Assembly: GCA_026260175.1 (NCBI GenBank)
Contig: JAKCWW010007893.1
Location: 1 to 27,774, forward strand
Direction of reading: 5' to 3'
From: Reticulitermes lucifugus
Taxonomy: Eukaryota > Arthropoda > Insecta > Blattodea > Rhinotermitidae
Length of the DNA: 27,774 nucleotides
In this document: piece after piece, positions 1 through 10,560 of the stretch
Layout: each line of letters begins with the position of its first letter
Position numbering within the stretch: position 1 is the first letter of the stretch
Program-made: the position numbers and the translations under genes
The notes under the pieces: generated by a model
Seen by the model: the letters and a program-made list of their open reading frames with translations, nothing else
Told to the model about the DNA's origin: nothing
Database searches by the model: none

Positions 1-1600
1 GGAGAACTCGCTTTGGAAGAGGCTACGGACCTGTCGTAAGACAGACTACAGAATGAATGAGCACATACTCGCCAAAGTACTGCTCGTCAAGTGCCTTCCC
101 GCCCATGGGCAGCGACTACTAAAATCACCACGTCTGACTAAAAGCATTTTAACTCAAAAAGGTAGACCTGATTTTTATGACAGATGACACTGGATAATTT
201 TATGGAAAGGAAAGAATGAAGACTGAACAATTTTAACGACGACTTTATGTGAAGACCTACAAACGCTGCTTTCAGCATTTTGGGCGAAAATCAGTATTTA
301 CTGGAGCAAACAAGTTTCAAACAACAGCTGGAGAGGACACACACACACACCTATTGTGTTTATACATTTTTCAGCATGGAGTCTTTGGTTTTAGAGATAA
401 TTAAAGAAAAGGCATATTCGCTGTATGTTTCTGACATTTGAACTTGCATATTGAAAAATCATTTTCCCAAATGCCACAATCCTCTCACATGAGAANGGGG
501 GGGGGGGAAGTGAGGTGGAGGACATCTTGACTGTTTTTAAGGCTATGCTGAAATACATTTGCTGTAACGCTCACTACGATACTATTTTTAAGCATCTACC
601 GAAAAAGTTACACACACATGTAATTTGCTTCTTCTCCTTACTAACAGTGGACAATGAACATTTAAAACTGTCTGTTTCTTCATTTACATTGTAGTTTTAA
701 TTTCTCAACAATCTTAATGGGTACCAACATCTAGTACCTATGTGTTTACTACTTGTATAAGTGAACAGTTCACCACAGTCATACTTAATTAGTTCTGGGT
801 CTAGCTTTACTTGTACATGTTACCTCAAGGTGAATATGCCTTTTAAGTTAATGGCTGCATACTTCTGTTTTGTTGATAATGGAAGATATGTCTTTCACTA
901 ATACAATAACAGATAAAATGTGTGGAGGAAATGCTTTTTTCATCCTTAAACAGCAAGGCAAGTGGGATTTGTTATAACTACAAATCATTTTTATTTTATT
1001 TCAAGAATAATTACCCTTGATAAACTGATGGTTCACGATTCATATCTATTACTGTCATCAGACGGTCAAATGGTTATAATTCAGAAATGTTTCAAGCATT
1101 GCTGATTGGCTCCTCCTGTTCTGCTTTCACAGGCAGTGTGAAGCAGACAACCTGGGTTTGATTCTTGACAGCAGTACGGGATCCTCCTATGGGAACTGGG
1201 GGCTATTCCCCCAGAGGTAAACTGTCCTAAGTGCGAGGCTCAGTTATCATTTACATCTTGACGGATGGAACGCGTGGAACTTGACCTCCATGCTCCTACA
1301 CATACACAAGATGCAATAATAGATTCACAAGCAGGGCAATCTTTTGTTGCAGTGGCCAGATAGAATCTCCTTAACTTGCCACCTGTTGTTCTTACAAGAA
1401 GTAAAAGAACATAAAGAGCAAATATATTACACTTGGCATGTGATCACATGATGGAGGCAAATCTGATAGTGGCAGAAGGATTCCAACAGTGGACCTCTAT
1501 GGGAAAATAATGTTAGCAGAAGTGTTCCAACAGAGAATATGAAAAGGTTAAAGTCAACTCAAGTGCCCTGGTTGTCAATATATTAAAAAGAAGTTGAATG
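1..1600. other. AT-rich DNA without a recognised gene
   Basis: There is no long open frame on either strand. It holds a short CA run near 337-349, one ambiguous base (496) next to a poly-G run, and the SINE-like element at 1091-1300. Minus-strand AATAAA motifs occur near 990-1005. Confidence 0.6.
1091..1300 (+). mobile_element. SINE-like element with a tRNA B box
   Basis: A B-box-like GGGTTTGATTC (1154-1164) is followed by a non-tRNA body (GGGGGCTATTCCCCC). It does not match families A or the 26578 element by eye. The boundaries are uncertain. Confidence 0.45.
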
Positions 1601-1610
1601 ACATACTAAC

Positions 1611-1760
1611 CTATATCTGTTAGTTGCATCTCCTTCACTAGAACACTCTGTAGCGTGCAGCACAAGGTGGGGCCTGAGAGACATTCTGTCTTCTGATTGT
1701 CTTCACATGCTAAGAAGGAATCTAGCACCCACAGGGCAGGGTGATGCATGCAGATGCACA
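1611..1760 (-). CDS. Possible coding exon of an unidentified minus-strand gene (exon B)
   Basis: The segment lies between a CAATCTTACAG acceptor and an ATATAG|GTTAGT donor. It is open for 50 codons and includes HPALWVLDSFLACEDN and LQSVLVKEMQLTDI. It enters in phase 1, exactly as exon A (2134-1972) leaves. I do not recognise the family; the Leu-rich pattern would fit a helical repeat protein, but that is a guess. No continuation further left was found. Confidence 0.33.
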
Positions 1761-1971
1761 CTGTAAGATTGCATGAATTATTTCTCACACACAGAAGTAT
1801 CCATTCTTCACCTGTGATATGATTACTCTCATCAGTATCACAAATTTACAGGAACTGTAACATTCTGATACAGAAACACAGTTTACTCATGTAACAAAAT
1901 AAATAGAAAATAAAACAAAATAAAATAATTAAAACAAAAGGACTGCAAATGACGAATCATATCAAATTTAC

Positions 1972-2134
1972 CTGTACCACAACGTGTGTAAGTAACTTTT
2001 AAACCTGTGGCTACCATACACACTGGCAGAAGGATGGAGTAAATATCATAACTTTGTGTGTTCACTCTTAGGTCTATGGCACAAAACAGAACGTTAAATG
2101 ACAAGTTTGCCCAGCACAAATAACACACTTGATA
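1972..2134 (-). CDS. Possible coding exon of an unidentified minus-strand gene (exon A)
   Basis: The segment is preceded by a pyrimidine-rich CCTTTCAG acceptor and followed by a good GTACAG|GTAAAT donor. It is open for 54 codons (phase 0 in, phase 1 out) with the segment YDIYSILLPVCMVATGLKV. An alternative acceptor lies 8 bases further upstream (CTTGTAG). There is no recognisable domain. Confidence 0.33.
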
Positions 2135-2257
2135 CTGAAAGGCTACAAGAGATGTGAAATACAAAGCATTAATACTGTTCAGTTGTTTTAACACACAAAA
2201 ATATATTAATATAATCTTTTAAAATCCAACACAATTAACACATGTGACTATAGTTAC

Positions 2258-2759
2258 AATATTCCAGTAAACACAGCCTGTCAAGATAAAGCCTCCAACA
2301 TCCATTAAATGTGAGTAATGAACTGTATTGATGTAGTGTCCACATGGTGTCAAAGTGCAGACATCCAGCACCACAAATCTGTAGCCCATGTATGTACACA
2401 CCATGTTAGTATTATTAGTTATCAGTACACACCTTACAATATAAAATGATTATAGAAATACATCAAGTACTCTGCTCAGAGCTGCCCTCTCTGTCAGACA
2501 TGCACAAATAATACAAATGTTATATTAGCAAAGTGCTGCTGCTGTTGCTGCTGCAATGAAATCTGGGAACCAATGAGAAGGATCAAGTGTGAACAACCTT
2601 CAATGAGTATGAATCAATTTATAAGGATTTCACTTTGTGGTCCAGTTACATAGCTTCTCTATTGAAGGACACTTGAAACAAGTTCCTCTTCTTTTGAAGA
2701 TAAAGCAAATCTAAGGTAATGAACTCTGGACACAAACACGTCCTTTCATCTGCCTGCAC
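2258..2759 (-). CDS. Two weaker candidate exons upstream of exons A and B
   Basis: Segments 2759-2650 and 2378-2258 are open and phase-compatible with each other and with 2134-1972 (phases 2, then 0). Their acceptors are acceptable (CTCCTTAG and GGGCTACAG), but both donors (AT|GTAACT and ATT|GTAACT) lack the usual G at -1. The first encodes CLCPEFITLDLLYLQKKRN. Without a homologue this is only suggestive. Confidence 0.18.
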
Positions 2760-2937
2760 CTAAGGAGAATCAACATATGCATTTCCATTTCATGGACAAA
2801 GAAATTATGACATTCCATAAAAGATGCTAACAGTACCGAATCTCCAACAGTTTCTGTTTGTGAGACTCAGCTACTAAAGAGCATCAATAGACGTATGTGT
2901 CCACCGGGCTATGTTTACATATATGTACTGCATATGT

Positions 2938-3228
2938 GGTGGCTGGAATAGTGTAGGTGGTATAGCAACTTGCTACGGGCTGGACGGTCCTGGGTTTGAA
3001 ACCCGGTGGGGAAGAGATTTTCTGGACCCATACCGACTGGTCCCAAAGCTCACCCAGCCTCCTGTACAACAGCTACTGGGTCTCCTTCCCGAGGTTATAG
3101 TGACTGGGGTGTGGTGCTGACTACCCACCCCTTTCTAGCGCCAAAGTCCAGTATGGGTAGAGCTATACATCTTCTTCCCCTCTGTGCCTGCTTGGCATGT
3201 TATGGGACAGCCTTTACAGTAACATATT
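2938..3228 (+). mobile_element. tRNA-derived SINE, family A
   Basis: A B box (GGGTTTGAAACCC, 2992-3004) follows an A-box-like GGTATAGCAACTTGC. The body (CACCCAGCCTCCTGTA, CTAGCGCC, TAGAGCTATAC) matches the copy at 13098-13382 in the opposite orientation. Open frames here are by-products of the SINE. The ends are approximate and no clear target-site duplication was found. Confidence 0.8.
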
Positions 3229-3289
3229 AGTTTATTAACATCTCTGGTATCTTCTGATTTCAATTCACTCCTCTTCTCTACCCATCCAC

Positions 3290-3560
3290 TGTCCATCCAG
3301 TCCTTTCTGTGCCATTACCTAACAGATTCTAGTTCCTGTTCTTCCCATATTCTTCCTTCCTGATGGTACTCACTCGAGCATCTGCTATGTGTGTCCATAC
3401 CTTATTAATTATTCTGTTTTTCTGTTTGTATATCATCCAAAACAGAATTCTGTATTCCCATTTGTCTCTAATTACACAATTTAGAATTTTCTCTCTCTGG
3501 TAACCTTGCTGATCTGCTGTACCTTTCAACCACATGATATGAAAGTTTTAATTGTCTTGT
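3290..3560 (-). mobile_element. Possible LINE fragment
   Basis: The minus frame contains RILFWMIYKQKNRIINKVWT, faintly like the tail of LINE ORFs (a GH..RM..NR.VKKVW pattern). There is no intact domain. Confidence 0.25.
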
Positions 3561-3931
3561 AAATATTCTGTTCAGATTTCCTTCTAACCTCTTATTCCTC
3601 CGCCTGCGTGGAAAATTTAATTTGCTGGAGTGTTCAGGTGGGTCCCTGACTACAGGTCAACAAAGATATGACACTGAATATCACATTCAATTAAAACATA
3701 CACCACATCAATGCAATTACTGACTGCAATGAGATATACAATACACCTCCAGTATGAGAGCTGTTTTGAGAAATCTGATGATATTTATATATAGCAGGGT
3801 TCAATATGAATCTGAATGAAATGTGCCTCACAGTCTTCACTGTATATATTTTCTGAACAGTCTCAGACATGAAATATGCAGACAGACAGACACAATCACC
3901 TGCCCTGCAACTTCTAACTCAAACAGCACTC

Positions 3932-4281
3932 TTAGAACTCCTCATCCTTCTCCCCAGGCTGCACCAAGTTGTCATGGTAGCTGAGTTCGGCACCCCCAAG
4001 TGCTGGTTTGAAGTGGTGTGGCGCCACACTGAGGGTTGGATCTTGCTGGTGTTGGTGGTGCCGGTGGTGTGCAAGTTCATGCCTAAGGCGCTCCAGGTTC
4101 AACTTGATGTGGTCATGGTCTCCATGTGATGCAGTGTTCAGCTTGTGGTCTGCCTGACGCAACAGGTCGTGCAGCACTGTCTCATCCGGCTGTCCACCTT
4201 CACCCAAAGTTCTCAGCAACTGTAGCAGACGGTCATTCACTGCGGTGTCACTACTCACACCACCCTCACCACTCTCCCCAC
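3932..4281 (-). CDS. NBL1: NBL1 exon 4: His-rich C-terminal tail and stop
   Basis: The acceptor is TTCTGTTCTACAG, and the exon completes a split Gly codon and runs to TAA at 3934-3932. It encodes residues 180-295: a Gly/Glu/Ser start, two Leu-rich amphipathic stretches, a His-rich segment (including HHRHHQHQQ) and an acidic end. Human NBL1 also has a His/Pro repeat tail, so the position of the His-rich segment is comparable although the sequence is not alignable by eye. Candidate minus-strand AATAAA signals lie further left, for example at 3236-3231. Confidence 0.9.
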
Positions 4282-7200
4282 CTGTAGAACAGAACCTTGA
4301 CTGCAACATCTAGATGTAGAAGGCATGATAAAATGGGCAGTCACTGCTCTTAAACTGTTACATTTCTGCACACAGACTGTAAAGCAAAATTTTGAAAAGT
4401 GGGTCAAAGTGTTTCCCATAAACACAATGTTATAACTAAGGGTTATGTTCCAATATAACGCAAAAATGACCAAACACATTATAAATCAAGAATTTTACTG
4501 CCTGGAATGAAACAGACAAGCAGTGGAAACAGAGTATTACAGATGATATAGAAATACATAGGGGTGGGGGGGTGGAGATAAGCAACATGTCCTGTAAATT
4601 ACAGAGATAAAATTAACATATTTCTTTCTCCATCTTCTTCTACGTGACTTAAACGATTCAACGGCATTGATGAGCCAAGCAGTGGGTATGTGCTTCATTA
4701 CAAACGTTTGTACGAACAAAATTTCGAAAGGCAAATCACTGTAATGCAAGGACTGATTGTATTAATATGGATCTTGGCAAAATATGTTGTAGCTATTTCA
4801 ATTTAACTTAAGTCCACTGTTTTTTTAAAGAGAGTCATAAACCTTTGGTTTCCACAAAAAGCAGGGAATCCAGTTTCATATTATCCTTCCATCTAGGTCC
4901 ACGTCTTCCAAGTGATCTTTGTCCTTCAAATTTCCCCAATTTCTCTTCTCCTCCACATGTACCACATATGTTCCTTACTCCAAATGCATTGACTTAACAA
5001 TTGCACATATATCCGATGACGTCTAGGCTCTAAACATCTATGCCAGAGGACACATAAGTGCCAGCTTCTACAACAGCAGAGTGGTGTCATACTGCAAGTA
5101 ATCATCACGTTCACTTTGATACTCACTTCCTGCGCTAATTAACAAAACCTTTACATCACTGTTTCTTTAATTATTACAGACAAGTACCTATTTTTTATCT
5201 GAGATATGATTGCTTTGGTCATTGATACTGACATATATATAGCAGCTACAACTTTAAATAAATGACACTTAGATTACGGAATTAAAATTTACTCGTATAA
5301 TTAATAAAAGTGTGGGAATGAGGATTCAAACTCATCCACTGCACTAAATGCACACTGCCATAACAGCCATTGCTACCATACAATACAGGCAAGCACATGA
5401 AGTAAATTTTGTAATATCTGTAATATTATGTCTGTGGTAGAAAACAGGAAAAACAACTACAGCATACACTCGATTATCTCGGTGTAATGGAGGAGAGGGG
5501 GTTAAGGGATAATTGAGAAACACAGACAATCCAAAACCTATACTTTACCGAGCCACAAACCAAACAAAATACCGCAATGTATTTATTATACACACAATAC
5601 ATACATAGCTTACGCTTCTTATTTACATAAACAGTCCGTGACTTTTGTTTGTATTCAGGATTTTGTTGGAGCACTCCATGCTAAATCACGTTATTCCCCA
5701 CTTTCATCATTAGTCATTAGCAACTTATGATGGTGCATGGATAATCTGCAAACCAAATGATCTGCACAAAGATAATCAAGAGTATACTGTATGTTTTTGT
5801 TAGATAAATTACTCACATGGACTCAGTTTCTCAATAAACACAGGTAAATATGTACTGTGCCCCTACCTGCAGGCCCTGCAGCTGGCCCCTTGCTCTGTGT
5901 CTTAATCATGAAATCAATGAGATCCCCCACATCAGGAAGTGATGCCTTATGGTCTGTCCCTATCTCACCATCCCCTGATGCTGACAGAGGTGACATTGCT
6001 GCGAAATCATCTCCAGCATCACAAGTGCTGCAACTACAGTTCCGTATGATCTGAACCCGTTTCTGGAGGCTCTCTGGGTCATCACCTGTGCAGTTAAGGG
6101 TCACCTGCAAATATGGCCAAGCTTGAGGCTGCTCTGTGTCATTTTATTGGTGTGTCTGTAACTAACGCCACATGACAGCGTACAAAAGGCACAGAGCAAA
6201 CCTTCATGACAACAGACGCTGCTAAGTTATCAACTCCATGCCACCACTGCAATGGAGGCACCAGACCCTATCCTTGTCCCTGACACAATTCAAACAGTAG
6301 TTATTCAGTTAAGGACATAAAGTTATTAGGTTCATGTCATGTTTCTTGTACTGCATGCATCCATCCATCAATTATCTTTTAAAAATCACACCATACCAAA
6401 CAGTTTGTGGACACAGAATATAGGGGTCAAAAAAATAGCAGCATTTTGAATGGTGTGCTGTACTGAGCTGCTGTAACAACCTGTATGTGCAATATCAGTA
6501 AATCTTGTAGTGTACAGAGTTGTTGTAAAAACTTGAAAGTGGATTATCAGTAAATCATGTGCTGTAACAAGTAGTTACAACTTGTACATGCAATATCAAT
6601 AAACTGTGTGCTGTATTGAGTTATAACAACCTGCATATGCAGTATCAGTAAATTTTGTGCTGTAATGATCAGTTGTAACAATCTGTACATGCAAAATCAC
6701 TAAGTCGTGTGTTGTTGTAATAACTTGCCAGTGCAGTACCAGTAAATGGTGTGCTGCATTAAGCTGTTGTAACAACCTGTTTGCAGTATCAGTAAACAAT
6801 GATAAAGACAAATGGGGAAACCCCCACTTTTCTACATACATGGTGCCAGGTAACAGCCGAAGGCTGGCACGAGTCACAGTATGGCTTGATGAGCTCTCCA
6901 GGGGCGCTGGGAGCTGTACGAGGGATGCTGTAGCTGAAGCATGCCCCCACACACACATTGTTGTCTATCTCGACAGAGTTACATCCTGGGAACGTTACAA
7001 CTTGCTTGATAGGGGTGGTGTTGCACCACGAGTGCTTGTCAGGGTACAGCACAATATTGTGGACCTGTGACAAAATATTCTAATGTTTGGTCCCTACATC
7101 CAGAAAACAAATCCCACCTTTATTACCAACATTTCATTGAATTAGTTTGCTGGTAAGTGAACTGTTAAGCATTGTTACTGTTTAGGCGTTACCTCAAACC

Positions 7201-7768
7201 TAAGATACTGTCTGAAGTAGAAATACCATGTCAGTTGAACAGCAGTCTAAGTGGAGATGCTATCTCTGAAGTTTTGATTCTGATGGAAATAACAATCACC
7301 TTTGCAAATATACCAAGGTCAAAACCAGATGACACCCTCCACATTTCCCTGTAACTGTCATGCTTCCCCCTTCAGCATACTTCTCTTTATTCCCCTCCAG
7401 TCGCCTAGCTATTCTGTTTAGACAAATGGCAGCAGTAATAATCCACAGTACCAACAAGCACTTTGGGCTGGTTCAAATTGGCCACAGGAGCTAAACAGGC
7501 ATAAAAGGAGAAGGCTCAGGCAGTTTTCCTCACCATCATGGTAATGTTACTTCTTTCCACGGTCTAGGTATAAACTTGTGGTATTTTGTATAACACCCAG
7601 TTTTTTTCATTGGGAATCAAGAAGTTATGTAAGGGTATTTTTACACTACATGCAATACTGGTCAAATGGCGACGATGACCTTTTTGCACTCACCTTGTGT
7701 TCCCTGTGTGCAGCTACAAGCCGTGCCACCAGGCAGCAGCACACGGCAGCCAGCAGCCGCCTCTCCAT
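3932..7768 (-). CDS. NBL1: DAN/NBL1-type secreted cystine-knot protein, complete four-exon gene
   Basis: Exons 7768-7694, 7064-6840, 6104-5867 and 4281-3932 join with matching phases (0, 0, 1) at GT..AG borders to give 295 residues plus stop. Residues 1-20 form a hydrophobic signal peptide rich in Leu, Ala, Val and Cys. Residues about 28-128 are a DAN domain whose ten cysteines (39, 53, 63, 67, 88, 91, 105, 123, 125, 128) follow the order and spacing of vertebrate NBL1, including the landmarks FPGC, VGACFSYS, CDSC and NCSCSTC. N-glycosylation sequons occur at NTT (40), NCT (104) and NCS (122). The family is known for secreted antagonists that bind BMP-class ligands; that activity is inferred here. 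The tail (about 130-295) is low in cysteine, with a Gly/Ser linker and a His-rich stretch (12 His between 225 and 269). The ATG at 7768 was chosen because it starts the signal peptide directly before a GTGAGT donor. Upstream non-coding exons cannot be excluded. Confidence 0.93.
4282..5866 (-). other. NBL1 intron 3
   Basis: The intron is 1,585 bp, with donor GTAGGG and acceptor TTCTACAG. It contains a LINE fragment at 4865-4935 and no other recognisable feature. Confidence 0.85.
4865..4935 (-). mobile_element. LINE fragment, family R, in NBL1 intron 3
   Basis: The minus strand reads SLGR.GPRWKDNMKLDS, the same C-terminal segment as at 9890 and 20700. Only about 70 bp is recognisable. Confidence 0.45.
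5867..6104 (-). CDS. NBL1: NBL1 exon 3: second half of the DAN domain and linker
   Basis: The acceptor is TTTGCAG at 6105-6111 and the donor is GCAG|GTAGGG at 5867, leaving phase 1. The exon encodes residues 101-179, with the last four knot cysteines (105, 123, 125, 128) in the VTLNCT and NCSCSTC motifs. A polar linker containing a short hydrophobic DLIDFMI segment follows. Confidence 0.92.
6455..6800. repeat. Degenerate minisatellite, about seven units of 42-53 bp, in NBL1 intron 2
   Basis: Units begin with GTGCTGTA or a variant, carry a near-palindromic GTTGTAACAAC-like core and end in ATCAGTAAAT. Seven can be followed, starting near 6455, 6508, 6560, 6609, 6658, 6709 and 6751 (starts are approximate). 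The array stops 40 bp before the exon 2 donor. Confidence 0.85.
6840..7064 (-). CDS. NBL1: NBL1 exon 2: first half of the DAN domain
   Basis: The exon has 75 codons between a TTTTGTCACAG acceptor and a CAT|GTATGT donor, both in phase 0. It encodes residues 26-100 with six of the ten knot cysteines (39, 53, 63, 67, 88, 91). The WC, PGC and CDSC landmarks are what identified the family. The donor lies only 40 bp from the minisatellite at 6455-6800. Confidence 0.93.
7694..7768 (-). CDS. NBL1: NBL1 exon 1: start codon and signal peptide
   Basis: The exon holds 25 codons from ATG at 7768 to a CACAAG|GTGAGT donor, ending in phase 0. It starts with two arginines and then a hydrophobic core with three consecutive cysteines, as expected of a cleavable secretion signal. 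The following intron, 7693-7065, is 629 bp. Confidence 0.88.
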
Positions 7769-8220
7769 GTCAAACTTTTATGTGTGGCTGTAATGAGACG
7801 AAATGCATCAGAATGGTATGGTGACCGCTACAAAGCTGGTGGTGAGGTATCTTATGAAATGGGTGACCCATCCATTAATATTATGGCAACTTATTCCTCC
7901 AGCAAGGTGTATGGGCACGGTACGATTAAGCTCCGGGTATGGAATAATAGTGGTCGGCATCACGGGCGACGGGAGCCTTTTTGGGCAGTCTGTCCCAAAC
8001 CCCACCTCCAGCTAACGCGAGTGAAACCAATTGCGCGGTTCCAGAGCGTGGTCAGGGCTGATGAATGGGTCGGGTGGGTCGGCTGACGTCACCAGGTCGT
8101 TCAACCGCCGACACTGTTCCATTCATGACGCGCTGCGGGGCGCACCGCGCTAAAATATGCCACGGGAGAACACAAAGAAATGAAAGTTACGAGAAACGAC
8201 GGCGTAACGTGCCGCAAGTG
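7769..8220 (-). promoter_or_regulatory. Likely NBL1 5' UTR/promoter region, CpG-rich
   Basis: The stretch directly upstream of the NBL1 start is rich in CpG (20 in 8041-8220 by eye), contrasting with the CpG-poor gene body. It contains the CRE at 8084. No convincing TATA box was identified. Confidence 0.4.
8084..8091. promoter_or_regulatory. Perfect CRE palindrome TGACGTCA upstream of NBL1
   Basis: This is the full 8-bp CREB/ATF consensus site, 316 bp upstream of the NBL1 ATG in CpG-rich DNA. The position fits a promoter-proximal element, but the transcription start is unknown and one site may be chance. Confidence 0.4.
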
Positions 8221-8699
8221 GTATGAAAGTTGGTTCACAGATGGCAACACAATAGTACACAAACCAACAGCTGCAGCAATTATAAGGAGACAAGATAACA
8301 AATGGGCAAAATAACGAAATAAAAGTGCAAAAGAAAATAAATAAGAACAAATGAAGTGAAGACAGAAACAAATGAGAGATGTAAGGAGATGCACAAAAAC
8401 TGGACTTCCAAGGTGACAGCACAAGGCAGGTTACATAACGCTCAGCCATCCCATCGCGGGCCTCATGACGCTAGGCGTTCTTTACGGAGCCTCTGACCGT
8501 ACACAAGGTGATATCGAGAACTATTAATAAATTTACATTTCGTTCAATCAGGGCTGTCCACTTCGCTTCAAAACAAAATTATTGTTTAATGATAAGCTGA
8601 ACCGTCCAAATGAGTATCACGCATCAACCATGTAATTTACCCATCGAGATTTCTGGTCTTCCAGCAACACGCGTCGCGACGCTTGATGCTATTTCGGGA

Positions 8700-8800
8700 T
8701 GCGGCGTTGCCGCTCTTACTCGGATCAGGACGTACATCAGGACTCGAACCTAGCGTTCCGGCGTCCGTAACATTTTTGTGCATTCTTTCGAGCGGGATGG
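8700..8800 (-). mobile_element. tRNA-like SINE head
   Basis: GGACTCGAACC (8741-8751) is a minus-strand B box (GGTTCGAGTCC). No full cloverleaf or A box could be fitted, so a SINE or tRNA-like fossil is more likely than a tRNA gene. Confidence 0.4.
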
Positions 8801-9889
8801 CAGTGTCTGGGGAAAATTGCTGCATGTAGGATTCAAATGTGTTAATTTGCGACCTCTGCCACATTTGGTGAAACGCATACAAAGTTTTAGTCGGAAAACC
8901 TGAAGGGAAGAGACAATTAGGAAGTTCTAGGTGTACACAGAAGGATAATATTAAACAGATATTGAAGGAATACTGAGTGAGGATGTGGACTGTACTAAAC
9001 TGGCTCTGGATTGGGTGCAGTGGCGTGCTGTTGTGAACACATTTAATAAACCTTCGAGATACGTTAAGTGGGAGATTTCTTCAGTAGCTGAGCTACTAGT
9101 AGCTTCTTACGCAATATTCTACCCCATGGAGATGGTTATGCATAATACGCGTGCAGCACGTCTGCACCTTAAGTTCTTTGGTTCGACTCTGCCCTGAGGC
9201 TGTAGTCCGCTCGCGGGCAGTATAACGGAAGAGACACGTAAAGGTCATGTTGCAATGAGAGTGGAGGGACAGTGAGCCTTATTGGCGGCGTGGATTATCC
9301 TTGATATCTCCTACTTACCTTTCCTAGAAACCGGACTAGTTGCCATGCAGCGACATTCACTCGTAACGCTTTAACACCTGCACGGGCGATACAATGAATT
9401 GCGCACAACTGATTCCAGCAGGAGGTGAAACATCACAATCTTATTAATTTTATTTGGAATAAGGAAAAGACGCACAGCAACGGAAGGAGTCTATAATTGT
9501 ACCCATTTATATGACACGTTAGGGAACGCACAAACAGCACAATTCAAACGCATTTGCTCTTATTACCTCCAGATTTTAAATTCCTGAACGTTCTTATGAT
9601 ACTCTTGTTATCAACAGCGTAAAACGGGCGGGGCAAGCAAAATTAGTCACACGTGTCTACAGTTATGAGATGGCATACCATACAAATCAGTTCTTTTTAC
9701 TTACGGCAAACGGTCAAAATTAAGGGGAACTGTGTATGAGGCCTGGAATGTATCATTCTTGTTTACAACGTCTGTTCGAAACATTTTTCGCTCGTTTAAA
9801 TATTTAGCAAGTTACGTTCACAACATGCGAGAAGAAACGCGTGGGAGTGATGTGAAATCCGTACAAACCAAAACAGAACGTGAAAAGAT

Positions 9890-10085
9890 GGTAATACTCG
9901 GGAGACCCAGGCGGAGATGGGAGCACAAGACTGAACCAGATCTTAAGAAATTGTACTGGGGGGGGGGGACTGCATCGTACTCTTTTCGAACACGGTAATG
10001 AAACTTCGGGCTCCATACAGGCGAGGAATTTCATGACTAGATGAGAACCGTCAGCTTCCAAAGGACTCAGCGGATGCAATAAGAA
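9890..10085 (+). mobile_element. LINE remnant, family R
   Basis: The sequence translates to GRPRRRWEHKTEPDLKK, then diverges. Its 3' end (GGAATTTCATGACTAG) matches the copy at 20876. It contains a poly-G run at 9958-9968. Confidence 0.6.
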
Positions 10086-10129
10086 AGTTATAGGTTATAT
10101 AATGTGGGATGATTATCAATCAGTCCATT

Positions 10130-10250
10130 GATACAGCTGTGTCCTGGAGGGATGGACATTCACGCGCGCGCGACAGCCCATATGCAGTCCCGAGATTTGA
10201 ACCCCGGACTTCACGAAAACAGAGCACGTGGTAACCACAACACTGTGACG
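10130..10250 (-). mobile_element. tRNA-like SINE head
   Basis: The minus strand carries a B box (complement of 10191-10207, GGGGTTCAAATCTCG) preceded by an A-box-like GTGGTTACCACGTGC. The adjoining (CG)n run at 10162-10172 is part of the element body. Confidence 0.45.
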
Positions 10251-10379
10251 TTTGGCCATATTATTTCATAACTCCTCACCGACAGGCAAAGCTGTCCCTC
10301 TGATTAATTTAAGCACCGCGTCATGCAGGCGTAGGGGTGAAGAGAGGTACAACTTCGGCACTAGGCCACGGTGGTCAAC

Positions 10380-10560
10380 TTCACGCCTCGACCGACCTAC
10401 TCCCGGTGAAGAAGGCCCCAGTACCTGTTGGATGGACCCCAGAGAGGGTGTAAACGCTGTGTAGAAGAGAAATATCACTGCCCTTACCTGGAATCGAATT
10501 CCGAAGGTGAAGCAAACGTCTTACGATAGGCCGTGATTGTGACCAGCCAGTGTTAGATAC
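10380..10560 (-). mobile_element. tRNA-like SINE head
   Basis: GGAATCGAATTCC (10490-10502) reads as a B box on the minus strand, with head-like sequence to its right. Overlapping short open frames on both strands look non-coding. The boundaries are approximate. Confidence 0.35.

Noticed and set aside
1..60. Tail of a coding region on the plus strand (GELALEEATDLS then stop)
   Set aside because: It is short and resembles spurious repeat-derived peptides; with no upstream sequence it cannot be supported.
6596..6958. 120-codon minus frame through the NBL1 intron 2 repeats
   Set aside because: It runs across the minisatellite and out of frame with the DAN exon; it is an artefact of the repeat units lacking stops.
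7697..8086. 129-codon plus-strand frame across NBL1 exon 1
   Set aside because: It is the antisense shadow of the signal-peptide exon and CpG-rich upstream DNA, with no recognisable protein features.
8101..8449. Two overlapping minus frames rich in Phe, Leu, Cys and Ser, resembling membrane segments
   Set aside because: They come from a purine-rich plus strand (AGAAAATAAATAAG-type), which gives hydrophobic codons in any frame. There is no conserved motif.
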